Assembly (NCBI RefSeq): GCF_029392895.1 | Contig: NZ_CP114200.1 | Span: forward strand, 1,889,501 to 1,953,500 | Source of the DNA: Streptomyces sp. 71268 | GTDB taxonomy: Bacteria > Actinomycetota > Actinomycetes > Streptomycetales > Streptomycetaceae | DNA length: 64,000 nucleotides | Direction of reading: 5' to 3' | Shown here: positions 27,091 through 35,955 of the stretch, in pieces | Position numbering within the stretch: position 1 is the first letter of the stretch | Layout of the letters: the number at the start of each line of letters is the position of its first letter | The notes under the pieces: model-generated | Databases searched by the model: none | What the model was told of the DNA's origin: nothing | What the model saw: only the letters and a program-made list of their open reading frames with translations | Translations under genes and position numbers: made by a program

Positions 27091-27852
27091 TCACACCTCG
27101 GGACGCAACATCGGAGGGTTCAGGAGGGTCGCGCCCCCGGCCCTGAACAGTTGAGCAGGCCGACCACCCTGGCGCGTCGTCGTGCCCCCGGTGGGGACGA
27201 GAAACCCAGGCGTGCCGGTGACCTTGCGGTGAAAGTTGCGCGGGTCAAGCGCCACGCCCCACACCGCCTCGTACACACGGCGCAGCTCGCCGACGGTGAA
27301 CTCGCGTGGACAGAACGCGGTGGCGAGCGAGGAGTACTCGATCTTCGAACGCGCTCGCTCCACCCCGTCCGCGAGAATCCGAGCGTGGTCGAAGGCGAGC
27401 GACTCACCGTGCCCGGTCCCGCGCCCGAACGCGTCCTCTTGGTTGAGCAGCGACTCGACCGGAGCCCAGCGCGCACTGTGAGCGTCGCCGCCCGCCCGAG
27501 GGGCTGGGAGGTCGGGAGCGAGTGCCAGGTGCGCCACGCTGACCACACGCATCCGAGGGTCGCGCCTGGGGTCTCCGTAAGTGGCCAACTGCTCCAGATG
27601 CGCGGCGTTCGGCGGCGCGGGGTGCGTCGGGTCGTGGGCGAGGAGTCCGGTTTCCTCGGTGAGCTCGCGCGCGGCGGCGGCTGACAGGTCCTCATCTCCG
27701 CGCACGAACCCACCTGGTAGGGCCCAACGCCCCTGGTGCGGCTGCTCGCCACGGCGGACGACAAGTGCGCAGAGCGCGTGCTGTCGCACGGTGAGCACGA
27801 CCAGATCGACAGTGACGGCGAAGGGCGGAAAGGCCGACGGGTCGTAGGGCAT
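27091..27852 (-). CDS. Nudix-domain transcription regulator of the NrtR type
   Basis: The product has 253 residues from the ATG at 27852, chosen because a TATGAT -10 box lies 6 nt upstream and no Shine-Dalgarno site exists. The Nudix box is complete (GGFVRGDEDLSAAAARELTEETGL, within about residues 47-70). The C-terminal 90 residues form a winged helix domain (FTVGELRRVYEAVWGVALDPRNFHRKV) as in NrtR regulators of NAD metabolism, which use ADP-ribose or NAD derivatives as effectors. An inverted repeat TCGTC-N5-GACGA between the -35 and -10 positions suggests autorepression. Regulated genes are not visible nearby. With a full Nudix box, hydrolase activity is also possible. Confidence 0.88.
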   Translation of the reverse strand: MPYDPSAFPPFAVTVDLVVLTVRQHALCALVVRRGEQPHQGRWALPGGFVRGDEDLSAAAARELTEETGLLAHDPTHPAPPNAAHLEQLATYGDPRRDPRMRVVSVAHLALAPDLPAPRAGGDAHSARWAPVESLLNQEDAFGRGTGHGESLAFDHARILADGVERARSKIEYSSLATAFCPREFTVGELRRVYEAVWGVALDPRNFHRKVTGTPGFLVPTGGTTTRQGGRPAQLFRAGGATLLNPPMLRPEV

Positions 27853-27865
27853 GAGGGGATCATAG

Positions 27866-27880
27866 TCGTCTGCCTGACGA
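27866..27880 (-). promoter_or_regulatory. Candidate autoregulatory operator of the NrtR-type gene
   Basis: TCGTC (27866-27870) and GACGA (27876-27880) form an inverted repeat centred 21 nt before the start codon, just upstream of the minus-strand TATGAT (27864-27859). Regulator binding here would block the promoter. Confidence 0.5.
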
Positions 27881-28528
27881 TAAAAAGGCCGCTGCATCGC
27901 CTTGACACAACCCACCGAGCGAGCGCACGCAACCTCGTCATCGCCCACGTCGCCATGGATCGCCACTTACTCATGGAGGTCTCCCAACTGCCGTCCCACC
28001 ACTGCCGACTGCCCTGCTCCCCAACCAGGCCCTCCCCTTCTTCCCGTCCGCCTCTCCCTGCTCAACCAGAGCGCTCGACTCGCGGCCGCCGCACCGCGCC
28101 GCAGGGGCTGTGCGGCGCGCGGCACCGGGGCAGTCCCCCGATCAGGCGATGTGCCTGTGTCTTCCACTCGTGACGTGCGGAGGTATCGGCAGCCGCCGCC
28201 AGGCGGAAGGGCCTCAGGTCGGGGCCCTTCGCCACGAAGGCCCCTGCTCTGCCATGAGGGGCGAGCCACCCAGCGCGCCCCCTTCGGCCCAACTGTGTCC
28301 GCGTGAACGATCCGCGTGGTCAACATGGCACGACTCAGAAGCGGTTGCGCTGCGCGCGGCGCCTGTCACGGCTGTGAAGCGGTCGATCTGGCGAGGGGGC
28401 GGGCGCGGGTCCAGGCGGAGTCCGTCGCTCCCGACCCTGCTGTCCGCGGCGACGTTGAGGGCCTTCGACAGGAGGGGCTCAGGCGCTCCGTGAGGCATGT
28501 GCCGATCGCGACAGCCACCTGCGCTGGG
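27881..28528. other. Intergenic region between the NrtR-type and DUF4192 genes
   Basis: No credible coding frame is seen on either strand; short frames here lack ribosome sites and normal codon bias. GGGGCCCTTCG (28221-28231) and CGAAGGCCCC (28235-28244) form a hairpin with one bulge that may end the DUF4192 transcript. Confidence 0.5.
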
Positions 28529-30118
28529 CTAGCTCGTGCCGTTGGTGTCGCGCGGCCCGCCGTGGCGGCGCACCCGGGGCCTGCCCGCTGGTCCACGAGT
28601 CTCCCCCGTACCGCGTCGCTTAGCGGGTCGACTTCCCCCGGCCGGCCGCGGCGGTGCGCTACGCCGTCGTTGGCGGGGCACCATCGGCAGTTCCGACGTG
28701 GACGGGGTGGACTCTTGGTCTCCGGGTGAGTCGGTCGCGGGAGAAGTGGCGCCCCGCCCACATGTCTGTCCGCTCGCCGTCGCGGCCTGAGCGTCCCGCT
28801 TCGACGACTCAGGATCGGGCTTCTGACGGCTCGCGCACTGCGCCACGGATCGCGAACCGTTCTTCCGTGGCCGAGCCTGTCGTCCCTTCCGTGCGTCGAT
28901 GCGGCGCAGTTCCTCCTGGACCGCGCTGCGCAGCGCGCCGTCCGCCGAGCGTCCTGCCCGCTCCTCGCGCAGCGACCGGCGGAGCAGCTCGGGGTCGATC
29001 CCCTCGTTGCACGCCTGGTGCAAGAGCCGGGCGAAGATGTAGTCGGGATCAGCGTGCAGGGCACGGCTGAGCGCCACCCGAGCCTCGGGCTCGTCCCCCA
29101 GCGACCAGGCGACCCAGCCCGCCAGGGTGAGCGGCGCGGCAGCGTGCTCCGAGTAGGCGCCCACACAACGGCGCGCGAGGGCTCGCCACAGCCGCAGTGC
29201 GGGCTCCGCCTCCGGCCCCTCCATCCACTCAGCGGCTCGGTCGCGCGTGACTCGGTCCTGGAGGCCGAGGATCATCTCGGCCGCCTCGTCCTGCGCGAGA
29301 AGGTCGTCGTCGCGGTCGTCCGCCGCCGCACGTCCGGAGACCGGGTCCGCCTCCTTGAAACGCTCAAGCGTTCCGGCCGCCAGGTCCAACGTCCGCCCGC
29401 GCACGGCGAGGGCGGAGTCTCCGAGCATCTTGGGGACGAGGGTGCCCGCGGCGGTGTCCAGCGCTCGTTCCTGCTCGGGCAGGCGCGTGGTGGACAGTGG
29501 CGCCAGCCGGGCCTCCATTTGTCGTAACGAGCCACGGACCTGAATTCCCGCGTAGGTGGCGGCGGCAGCCATCGCGGACGTGCCGGGCAGGACGAGCGGT
29601 GTCCCCTCGCGAGGGCAGCAACGCCCGTCGGGGCAGCAGTACGACCAGAAGGTCCCCGCGGAAATGCAGAGTGCTTCGAGAACGGGGGCCTCCAGCTTTC
29701 CGCACGCCACGCGCAGCCGCTGGACCAGTGGGCGGAGCCGCTCCATCACCTGGTGCCCGCTGTCCCCCTGCTCAGGGTCCTGGCAGACGAAGATGATGAC
29801 GCCGGTGACCTGGTGCCCTCGCCCCCTGCAGCCCGTGATCAGGCAGTCGGCGAGCTGATCGCACATGTCCGGCCAGTCCTCGGGAATGGCCGGAATGCCC
29901 AGGCGCAGCCTGCCACCGAAGCGTCCCTTCTCACCGTGCAGCGCGATCATGACCACGCTGTCGGTGGGGTAGAAGCCCAGGAGATACGGAAGGGCGTCAG
30001 CGAGCTCCGCCGGGCTACGGAGAGTGATTTGCTCCAGGCCAGAGGCGAGCGAGGGCTGGTGTGCGGGCGAGGCGTCGGAGGAGCCGGCGGGATCGAAAGG
30101 TTCGTTGCGGTTCGTCAT
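28529..30118 (-). CDS. DUF4192 domain-containing protein
   Basis: The product has 529 residues from the ATG at 30118. The DUF4192 domain starts at about residue 30 with ITLRSPAELADALPYLLGFYPTDSVVMIALHG, the family hallmark, and continues to about residue 350. A helical segment (TLAGWVAWSLGDEPEARVALSRALHADPDY) looks TPR-like. The last 140 residues are basic, Ser/Pro/Arg-rich and probably disordered. Function is unknown throughout the family. It diverges from the RecQ-type helicase gene across a region with two consensus DnaA boxes. No ribosome site is visible before the ATG. Confidence 0.87.
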   Translation of the reverse strand: MTNRNEPFDPAGSSDASPAHQPSLASGLEQITLRSPAELADALPYLLGFYPTDSVVMIALHGEKGRFGGRLRLGIPAIPEDWPDMCDQLADCLITGCRGRGHQVTGVIIFVCQDPEQGDSGHQVMERLRPLVQRLRVACGKLEAPVLEALCISAGTFWSYCCPDGRCCPREGTPLVLPGTSAMAAAATYAGIQVRGSLRQMEARLAPLSTTRLPEQERALDTAAGTLVPKMLGDSALAVRGRTLDLAAGTLERFKEADPVSGRAAADDRDDDLLAQDEAAEMILGLQDRVTRDRAAEWMEGPEAEPALRLWRALARRCVGAYSEHAAAPLTLAGWVAWSLGDEPEARVALSRALHADPDYIFARLLHQACNEGIDPELLRRSLREERAGRSADGALRSAVQEELRRIDARKGRQARPRKNGSRSVAQCASRQKPDPESSKRDAQAATASGQTCGRGATSPATDSPGDQESTPSTSELPMVPRQRRRSAPPRPAGGSRPAKRRGTGETRGPAGRPRVRRHGGPRDTNGTS

Positions 30119-30155
30119 GGCACGAGAGTCGCGTGGCCGGCAAGATACCACCAGA

Positions 30156-30221
30156 CCTGTGGATAACTCGCAGATTGGAAGATTGTCGTACTAATTGAAC
30201 TTCAGCGAAGTTATCCACAGG
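30156..30221. promoter_or_regulatory. Inverted pair of consensus DnaA boxes between DUF4192 and recQ-type genes
   Basis: CCTGTGGATAACT (30156-30168) and AGTTATCCACAGG (30209-30221) form a perfect 13-bp inverted repeat with a 40-bp AT-richer spacer. Each arm contains TTATCCACA (30158-30166 reverse, 30211-30219 forward), the perfect bacterial DnaA box. Confidence 0.75.
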
Positions 30222-30270
30222 CGGCAGGACCCATTCGCGCGATGTCAGTGGCATCGGGTTGCATGGGGAC

Positions 30271-32436
30271 ATGACCAACGACGAACTCCGCGTCTCAGCC
30301 GACCGCGTCCTGGCCCGTCTCGTCGGCGACACGACGGGTGCGGCCAGGCTGCGCGAGGACCAGTGGCGAGCCATCGAGGCCCTGGTGGCCGACCATCGCA
30401 GGGCACTGGTCGTCCAGCGCACCGGTTGGGGGAAGTCCGCGGTCTACTTCGTGGCGACCGCACTGCTGCGAGAGCGCGGCAGCGGGCCCACGGTGATCGT
30501 TTCGCCGCTCCTCGCGCTGATGCGTAACCAGGTCGAGGCCGCCGAGCGCGCGGGGATTCGGGCGCGCACCATCAACTCCGCGAACACCGAGGAATGGGAG
30601 ACCGTCCAGGAGGAGGTCGCCGCGGGGGCGGTGGATGTCCTTCTCGTGAGTCCTGAGCGCCTCAACAACCCCGACTTCCGTGATCAGGTGCTGCCCAAGC
30701 TCTCCGCGTCGACGGGTCTGCTCGTCGTCGACGAGGCGCATTGCATTTCCGACTGGGGCCATGACTTCCGCCCCGACTACCGCCGCCTGCGAACCATGCT
30801 GGCCGACCTACCGCCCGACGTTCCCGTGCTCGCCACCACGGCGACGGCCAACGCCCGTGTCACCGCCGATGTCGCCGAGCAGTTGGGCACGGGGGACGGG
30901 TCGACGCAGACGTTGGTGCTGCGGGGTTCGCTGGAGCGGGAGAGTCTGAGTCTTGGCGTGCTGAACCTGCCGGACGCGGCACATCGCTTGGCCTGGCTCG
31001 CTGACCACCTCGACGAGTTGCCGGGCTCCGGCATCATCTACACCCTCACCGTCGCGGCAGCGGACGAGGTGACCACGTACCTGCGCCGCAGCGGACACAA
31101 TGTGGCCTCCTACTCAGGCAAGACGGAGGACGCGGACCGCCGGGCCGCGGAGGCCGACCTCCTGGCAAACCGCGTCAAGGCGCTGGTGGCCACCTCCGCG
31201 CTGGGCATGGGCTTCGACAAACCAGACCTCGGGTTCGTGGTGCACCTGGGTTCGCCCGCGTCACCGATCGCCTACTACCAGCAGGTAGGCCGAGCGGGCC
31301 GAGGAGTCGAGCACGCCGAGGTGCTCCTGTTGCCGGGGCGCGAGGACGAGGCGATCTGGCGGTACTTCGCTTCCCTGGCCTTCCCCTCCGAGGAGCAGGT
31401 GCGCCGCACCCTCGGTGTACTGGCGGCGGCCGACCGCCCGTTGTCCCTGCCCGCCCTGGAACCCCAAGTCGAGCTGCGTCGCTCCCGTTTGGAGACGATG
31501 CTGAAGGTGCTCGATGTGGATGGGGCGGTGCGTCGAGTGCGCGGGGGCTGGACCTCCACGGGGCAGCCGTGGGCGTATGACGCGGAGCGGTACGCCTGGG
31601 TGGCGCGACAGCGCGCTGCCGAGCAGGAGGCGATGCGCGCGTACGCGTCCACGACGGAGTGCCGCATGGAGTTCCTGCGCCGGCAACTGGACGACGAGAC
31701 GGCACAGCCGTGTGGCCGTTGCGACAACTGCTCAGGCACCAGGTTCTCCGTCGACGTTTCCGCCGCCGCGCTCCAGACGGCGCAGGGCGAGCTTGGCAGG
31801 CCGGGAGTGGAGGTGGAGCCGCGTCGCATGTGGCCCACGGGCCTACCCGCCATCGGGGTCAGCCTCAAGGGCAGAATTCCCGCCGGTGAGCAGGCCGCGC
31901 CCGGCCGGGCCCTCGGCCGGTTGTCCGACATCGGATGGGGCAATCGCCTCCGCCCGCTGCTCACACCACAGTCACCGGACGGCGAGGTGCCCGACGACGT
32001 CGCCAACGCCGTGGTCACGGTGCTCGCCGACTGGGCTCGCGGACCGGGAGGTTGGGCCTCCGGCGCTCCCGACGCGCCAAGTCGACCGATAGGCGTGGTC
32101 ACCGTGGCCTCACGGAGCAGGCCGCAGCTCATCCAGTCCCTGGCCGAACGGATCGCGACCGTCGGCCGCATGCCGCTGCTGGGCACCGTCGCCTATCGGG
32201 ACGACCGGGTCGACACGCGCGTGCCACGCACCAACAGCGCCCAACGGTTGCGAGCCCTGGACGGCGCGTTGACCGTACCGCCGGCCCTGGCTCAGGCGCT
32301 GTCCTCGGCCGATGGTCCAGTGCTCCTCGTGGACGACTACACGGACACGGGCTGGACCCTGGCGGTCGCGGCTCGACTGCTTCGCCAAGCCGGCGCGGAA
32401 GCAGCGTTTCCGCTGGTCCTCGCGGTGCAGGGGTGA
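30271..32436 (+). CDS. RecQ-family DNA helicase fused to a ComF-like phosphoribosyltransferase domain
   Basis: The product has 721 residues from the ATG at 30271 (GGGGA close upstream; an in-frame TTG at 30259 is less likely). The helicase core shows Walker A QRTGWGKSAVYF, the DEAH box VVDEAHCISDWGHDFRPDYR, and motif VI QQVGRAGRG. A RecQ zinc site (CRMEFLRRQL with PCGRCDNC) follows. There is no clear HRDC domain. Residues about 590-721 carry a type I phosphoribosyltransferase-like fold with the PRPP loop VLLVDDYTDTGWTLAVAARLL, preceded by TNSAQRLRALDGA as in ComFC. RecQ enzymes unwind recombination and stalled-fork structures; the role of the PRTase part is unknown. The fusion appears common in actinobacteria. 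Confidence 0.92.
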   Translation: MTNDELRVSADRVLARLVGDTTGAARLREDQWRAIEALVADHRRALVVQRTGWGKSAVYFVATALLRERGSGPTVIVSPLLALMRNQVEAAERAGIRARTINSANTEEWETVQEEVAAGAVDVLLVSPERLNNPDFRDQVLPKLSASTGLLVVDEAHCISDWGHDFRPDYRRLRTMLADLPPDVPVLATTATANARVTADVAEQLGTGDGSTQTLVLRGSLERESLSLGVLNLPDAAHRLAWLADHLDELPGSGIIYTLTVAAADEVTTYLRRSGHNVASYSGKTEDADRRAAEADLLANRVKALVATSALGMGFDKPDLGFVVHLGSPASPIAYYQQVGRAGRGVEHAEVLLLPGREDEAIWRYFASLAFPSEEQVRRTLGVLAAADRPLSLPALEPQVELRRSRLETMLKVLDVDGAVRRVRGGWTSTGQPWAYDAERYAWVARQRAAEQEAMRAYASTTECRMEFLRRQLDDETAQPCGRCDNCSGTRFSVDVSAAALQTAQGELGRPGVEVEPRRMWPTGLPAIGVSLKGRIPAGEQAAPGRALGRLSDIGWGNRLRPLLTPQSPDGEVPDDVANAVVTVLADWARGPGGWASGAPDAPSRPIGVVTVASRSRPQLIQSLAERIATVGRMPLLGTVAYRDDRVDTRVPRTNSAQRLRALDGALTVPPALAQALSSADGPVLLVDDYTDTGWTLAVAARLLRQAGAEAAFPLVLAVQG

Positions 32437-32627
32437 CACAAGGCGCGCCGAGCGGTGCATCAACCAGAAACATGAGGGACATATGGCCGGATAGCGGTCA
32501 CTGACCTCGGCTGTTCATTGCCGCCGTTCAACGTGACCGCGAGAATTGAACTGGCTCTTCGGTCGTGGCGTCCCCAGGGCCGGGTGCTGCTGTGTGAACC
32601 ATGCTCGCCGCCCGGCTCGGGCACACA

Positions 32628-33263
32628 ATGAAGGGAGGATCGTGGCCTTCGGCTTCGCCCCGCCCCCCCGCGTCCGACCCCTCCCACCGGCTGGGACGCA
32701 TACTCGAATCCGCCGAGTGGGCTGCCGCTGGCATCCCCCTACTCTCCAACCCCCGCGAGCTGGTCAACGGCCTGTACGCCCGGCACGCGCCCGCGTTGTC
32801 CACCGCGGTCGTGGGCGTACTGCAGCAGGACGGGCGGTTGGCGGCCAGCGCTTCGTTCCGCCAGCGCGCCGACGTCGCGGACGGTTGGGAGTTGCGTAAC
32901 GGGCTGCTGGCACGGCTGCGCCGGATCATCCCGCATGATCTGCGACTGCGGAGTCCGGTGCGTACGGCGGTCCTCATGTACTGCCGTGGCGGGGACGGCG
33001 GCTGGACTGAAGAGGACGGGGCCTGGATGTGGGGACTGCGGGATGCGTGCACCCTGCACGGCCTGCGCTGCGGTGCCTACATCACGATGACGCCTCACGG
33101 CTGGCAGGTGCTGGGCGACGGGCGCGGAGGACGGCGTCCGTACGTGGGCTCGCCGGTTGACAAGCTCATATCGAAGGAGACGGAGACGCCGAGCAGGGTT
33201 GCCCCTTCCCGTGGAACGGGCGGCGCTTCCGCCGACAACCTGCGGCCGACGGCGGCGTGCTGA
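32628..33263 (+). CDS. Conserved hypothetical protein, possible frameshift at N-terminus
   Basis: The readable frame gives 211 residues from the ATG at 32628, which lacks a ribosome site. The conserved body starts near ASDPSHRLGRILESAEWAAAGIPLLSNP and has GLYARHAPALSTAVVGVLQQDGRLAASASF. A better start is the GTG at 32642 behind AGGGAGGA, but it is in another frame. Deleting one C from the C7 run at 32663-32669 would join MAFGFAPP to the conserved body. The true gene may therefore begin at 32642, with an indel in this sequence or a natural frameshift. Function is not recognised; no catalytic motif is evident. Confidence 0.75.
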   Translation: MKGGSWPSASPRPPASDPSHRLGRILESAEWAAAGIPLLSNPRELVNGLYARHAPALSTAVVGVLQQDGRLAASASFRQRADVADGWELRNGLLARLRRIIPHDLRLRSPVRTAVLMYCRGGDGGWTEEDGAWMWGLRDACTLHGLRCGAYITMTPHGWQVLGDGRGGRRPYVGSPVDKLISKETETPSRVAPSRGTGGASADNLRPTAAC

Positions 33264-33385
33264 CTGCCCTGCGGACGGGCCTGTCACGGGTGTTGCCCAC
33301 TGGCTGGCTCGGCTGCTGCGCCCCAGCCAACTACCGCGAGAGACGCGAAACGCGGGCCAGCGCCCAGGGATACGCCGTTAGCCGA

Positions 33386-33408
33386 GCGCCCTCTCGGTGA
33401 GAGTGCGC
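33386..33408. terminator. Hairpin between convergent hypothetical genes
   Basis: GCGCCCTCTC and GAGAGTGCGC pair with one internal mismatch around a 3-nt loop, in the short interval between convergent genes. Confidence 0.5.
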
Positions 33409-33455
33409 CCGGCTCGGGGCAGGCCAAGTCGCCCAGCGTCACGGGCCGCTGGAGG

Positions 33456-34079
33456 CTAGACGCTCGCCGTCAGCATGGTGTTGATGCGCTGCGGGTCACC
33501 GCAGACGATGAGCAGCACGCCGGCGCGAGCCATCGCCTGAGGCAGCAGCCGGGCCACGTCCTTGTCCGCGCCGCCGTTGACGGCCACGACCACCACCGGG
33601 CGCCCGGTGGCCCGTCCCGCGTCGGCGGCGGCGTAGAAGACGTCGTCGCCCGCGTCGTGCTGGGCCCAGTACGACGCCTCACCGAAGGACAGCTCGTGCG
33701 CGGCCCACGGGTGCGGGTCGCCCGTCGTGAGCACCAGCACATCGCCGGGTGCGCGGCCGGATTCCAGCAACAGGTCGACGGCCTCGTCCGCAGCGTCCAG
33801 CGCGCCCTGCTCGGAGGCGGGGATGAGCTGGAGCTGCGCCTTGGCCGACGCCTTGGACGGGGCAGAGGGAACGGCAGGCGTGGGCCGCACGGCATTCGCT
33901 GGCGTGCGCTGGGCCGGGGCCGCCGGAACTCGGTTCGGTCCGGGACGGCCAGGTCGCATCGGAACGGGCCGGGGACCGGGAACAGGACGAGGGGTCGACG
34001 CGGCATGGCCGGAGGCCGGCGCTACGCGGGGACCCGGGACACTCTCGTGAATCTGAGGCTCCTCGGGGATGAGAGGCAT
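33456..34079 (-). CDS. Conserved hypothetical protein with Pro-rich N-terminus
   Basis: The product has 207 residues. Residues about 15-80 are rich in Pro, Ala and Arg and likely unstructured. The C-terminal half is a folded alpha/beta unit with ALDAADEAVDLLLESG, DVLVLTTGDPHPWAAHELSFGE, VVVVAVNGGADKDVARLLPQAM and VLLIVCGDPQRIN. This alternation of hydrophobic strands and helices resembles a Rossmann-like nucleotide-binding fold, but no known signature was recognised. It lies 59 nt downstream of rnhB on the same strand and may be co-transcribed. No clear ribosome site precedes the ATG. Confidence 0.75.
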   Translation of the reverse strand: MPLIPEEPQIHESVPGPRVAPASGHAASTPRPVPGPRPVPMRPGRPGPNRVPAAPAQRTPANAVRPTPAVPSAPSKASAKAQLQLIPASEQGALDAADEAVDLLLESGRAPGDVLVLTTGDPHPWAAHELSFGEASYWAQHDAGDDVFYAAADAGRATGRPVVVVAVNGGADKDVARLLPQAMARAGVLLIVCGDPQRINTMLTASV

Positions 34080-34138
34080 ATGTGATGTCTATCAAACGCC
34101 GACGCGGAGCGCGTCGGCGGGTGGCTAGTTGGGGCGAC

Positions 34139-34849
34139 TCAGGCCCCGGTGAAGTCGAAGCCGAGTTGGCCTTCGCTCTCCAAGTCGATGACGTCCGGGC
34201 TGATGCGGGGCCGCTTGAGGTGCTGCCAGCGCGGCAGCGAGTCAAGGTACGCCCACGACAGTCGGTGATGCGGGGTGGGGCCCAGTTCCTCCAGGGCTGC
34301 ACGGTGCGCGGGCGACGGATAGCCCACGTTGTCCTCGAAGTAGAACTCCGAGCACCCCGCGCCCAATTCCGCCATCATCGTGTCCCGTCGCACCTTGGCC
34401 AGTACGGAGGCGGCGGCCACGGCGATGCACGACTGGTCGCCCTTGATCACCGTACGCACCTGCCAGGGGGCGCCGAGGTAGTCATGCTTGCCGTCGAGGA
34501 TCACCGCGTCGGGTCGCACCGGCAGCGCGTCCAGAGCGCGGGTCGCGGCCAAGCGGAGCGCCTCGGTCATGCCCAGCTTGTCGATCTCTTCCGGCGAGGA
34601 GTGACCGAGGCCGTGAGCCGTGACCCAGGTCGTCAGCTCCGCGGCGAGTGCCGTGCGGCGCTCTCGCGTGAGCAGCTTCGAGTCGGTCAGTCCGGCAGGC
34701 GGGCGTCGCAGCCCGGTGACTGCGGCGCAGACGGTGACCGGACCAGCCCATGCACCACGGCCGACCTCATCGACTCCGGCGACGATCTTGGCTCCGGTCG
34801 TGGCGCGTAGCGAGCGCTCGACGGTGTGAGTGGGCGGTTCGTGGGGCAT
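34139..34849 (-). CDS. rnhB: Ribonuclease HII
   Basis: The product has 236 residues from the ATG at 34849, the start giving the family-typical [12 protein letters not shown]; a longer frame to 34927 exists. The metal-binding acidic residues are visible in [14 protein letters not shown] (Asp and Glu) and [11 protein letters not shown] (Asp). [12 protein letters not shown] supplies the last one. The enzyme removes ribonucleotides and RNA primers from DNA-RNA hybrids in the cytoplasm. No Shine-Dalgarno site is evident; TAGTCT and TAGCAT lie 10 and 4 nt upstream, so the transcript may have a very short leader. Confidence 0.93.
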   Translation of the reverse strand: MPHEPPTHTVERSLRATTGAKIVAGVDEVGRGAWAGPVTVCAAVTGLRRPPAGLTDSKLLTRERRTALAAELTTWVTAHGLGHSSPEEIDKLGMTEALRLAATRALDALPVRPDAVILDGKHDYLGAPWQVRTVIKGDQSCIAVAAASVLAKVRRDTMMAELGAGCSEFYFEDNVGYPSPAHRAALEELGPTPHHRLSWAYLDSLPRWQHLKRPRISPDVIDLESEGQLGFDFTGA

Positions 34850-35061
34850 GGCGATGCTAAGACTACGCCGCCCGGGTGAGGGGTTGTGCACCCGGAGCCG
34901 TTCAAGCGCCATACGGCTGGTGATCACCGTGGTACACGGCGCGTGTCAGCGGCCGGGGCACCTGTGAGGGGTGCTCTGTCAGGGCGTACGCAGCGTCGCG
35001 GGCACTGGCATCGGCGGGGCGAGGCCGATCGTTTCCCACGCGGCCCGAGTGGTCTCCCCGC

Positions 35062-35955
35062 TCAGCGCGGCTGGCCCGGTAGCCAGTCGGGGAGCGCCTC
35101 GGTACGGTCCTGCCACTCGGCCGGCGGGGCGCCTGTCGAGCTGCCGGCGAGGACGCCTCCGACGATGGCGCAGGTGGTGTCCACGTCACCGCCTGCCTGC
35201 GCGGTCACCCAGAACGCCCGCTCGAAGGAGGCGAGGTTTCCGGCGGCGGCCCACAGCGCGAAGGGCACGGTGTCGTGCGCGCTGGTACGGCGACCGCAGC
35301 CGAGGACGGCGGCGACGGTGACCGGGTCGGCGAAGTCGAGCATGTCGCGCGCGCGGCGCAGCCCGGCCTGGACAGCGCTGCGCGGTACCAGCGCCACCAC
35401 GTCGTCCAGCAGTCGCGCGGGATCGCCGGGCCCGTCGGGAGCGGCGACCAGGGCCGCTGCCGCCGCCACCGCCATAGCCCCGGCTACCGCCTCGCGATGT
35501 TGGTGGGTGGTGTAGGCGGAGATCTCTGCCTGGTGTGTCGCCTGCTCGGCGTCCCCCGCGTACCAGGCTCCCAGTGGGGCGATCCGCATCGCGGCGCCGT
35601 TGCCCCACGAGCCCTGACCGTTGAAGAGCGCGGCGGCCAGTTCCCGCCAGTCGGCTCCTTCCCTCACCAGCCTCAGCATCCGGTTCACCGCGGGCCCGTA
35701 TCCGCGGTCGAAGTCGTGGTGCTCGGCGAACGAGGTGGCGAGCGCGTCCTGGTCGATGCGGCCGTGCATGGCCAACACGGCGAGCACGGAGCACGCCATC
35801 TCGGTGTCGTCGGTCCACTGCCAGGAACCGGGAGGTAGTGCGCGTGCTTGCAGGCGGGCGTAGTTGGCGGGAACGAAGAACTGGGAGCCGAGGGCATCGC
35901 CCACGGCCAGACCACGCAGGCTCGCGTGGGCGCGTTGAAAGCGGTCAGCGGTCAT
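35062..35955 (-). CDS. ADP-ribosylglycohydrolase family protein
   Basis: The product has 297 residues. The family's di-metal motifs are clear: SLRGLAVGDALGSQFF at the N-terminus, WTDDTEMACSVL, and AGGDVDTTCAIVGGVLAG near the C-terminus. It probably removes ADP-ribose from proteins, nucleic acids or small molecules. The ATG at 35955 lies inside the last codons of the histidine phosphatase gene (11-nt overlap), so the two form an operon. A TAGAGT box 8 nt before the ATG could give a separate leaderless transcript. The target is unknown; no partner ADP-ribosyltransferase is encoded nearby. Confidence 0.92.
   Translation of the reverse strand: MTADRFQRAHASLRGLAVGDALGSQFFVPANYARLQARALPPGSWQWTDDTEMACSVLAVLAMHGRIDQDALATSFAEHHDFDRGYGPAVNRMLRLVREGADWRELAAALFNGQGSWGNGAAMRIAPLGAWYAGDAEQATHQAEISAYTTHQHREAVAGAMAVAAAAALVAAPDGPGDPARLLDDVVALVPRSAVQAGLRRARDMLDFADPVTVAAVLGCGRRTSAHDTVPFALWAAAGNLASFERAFWVTAQAGGDVDTTCAIVGGVLAGSSTGAPPAEWQDRTEALPDWLPGQPR

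Noticed and set aside
27967..28326. A 119-codon minus-strand frame upstream of the NrtR-type gene
   Set aside because: It has no ribosome site, no recognisable domain and atypical codon use; it overlaps a probable terminator.
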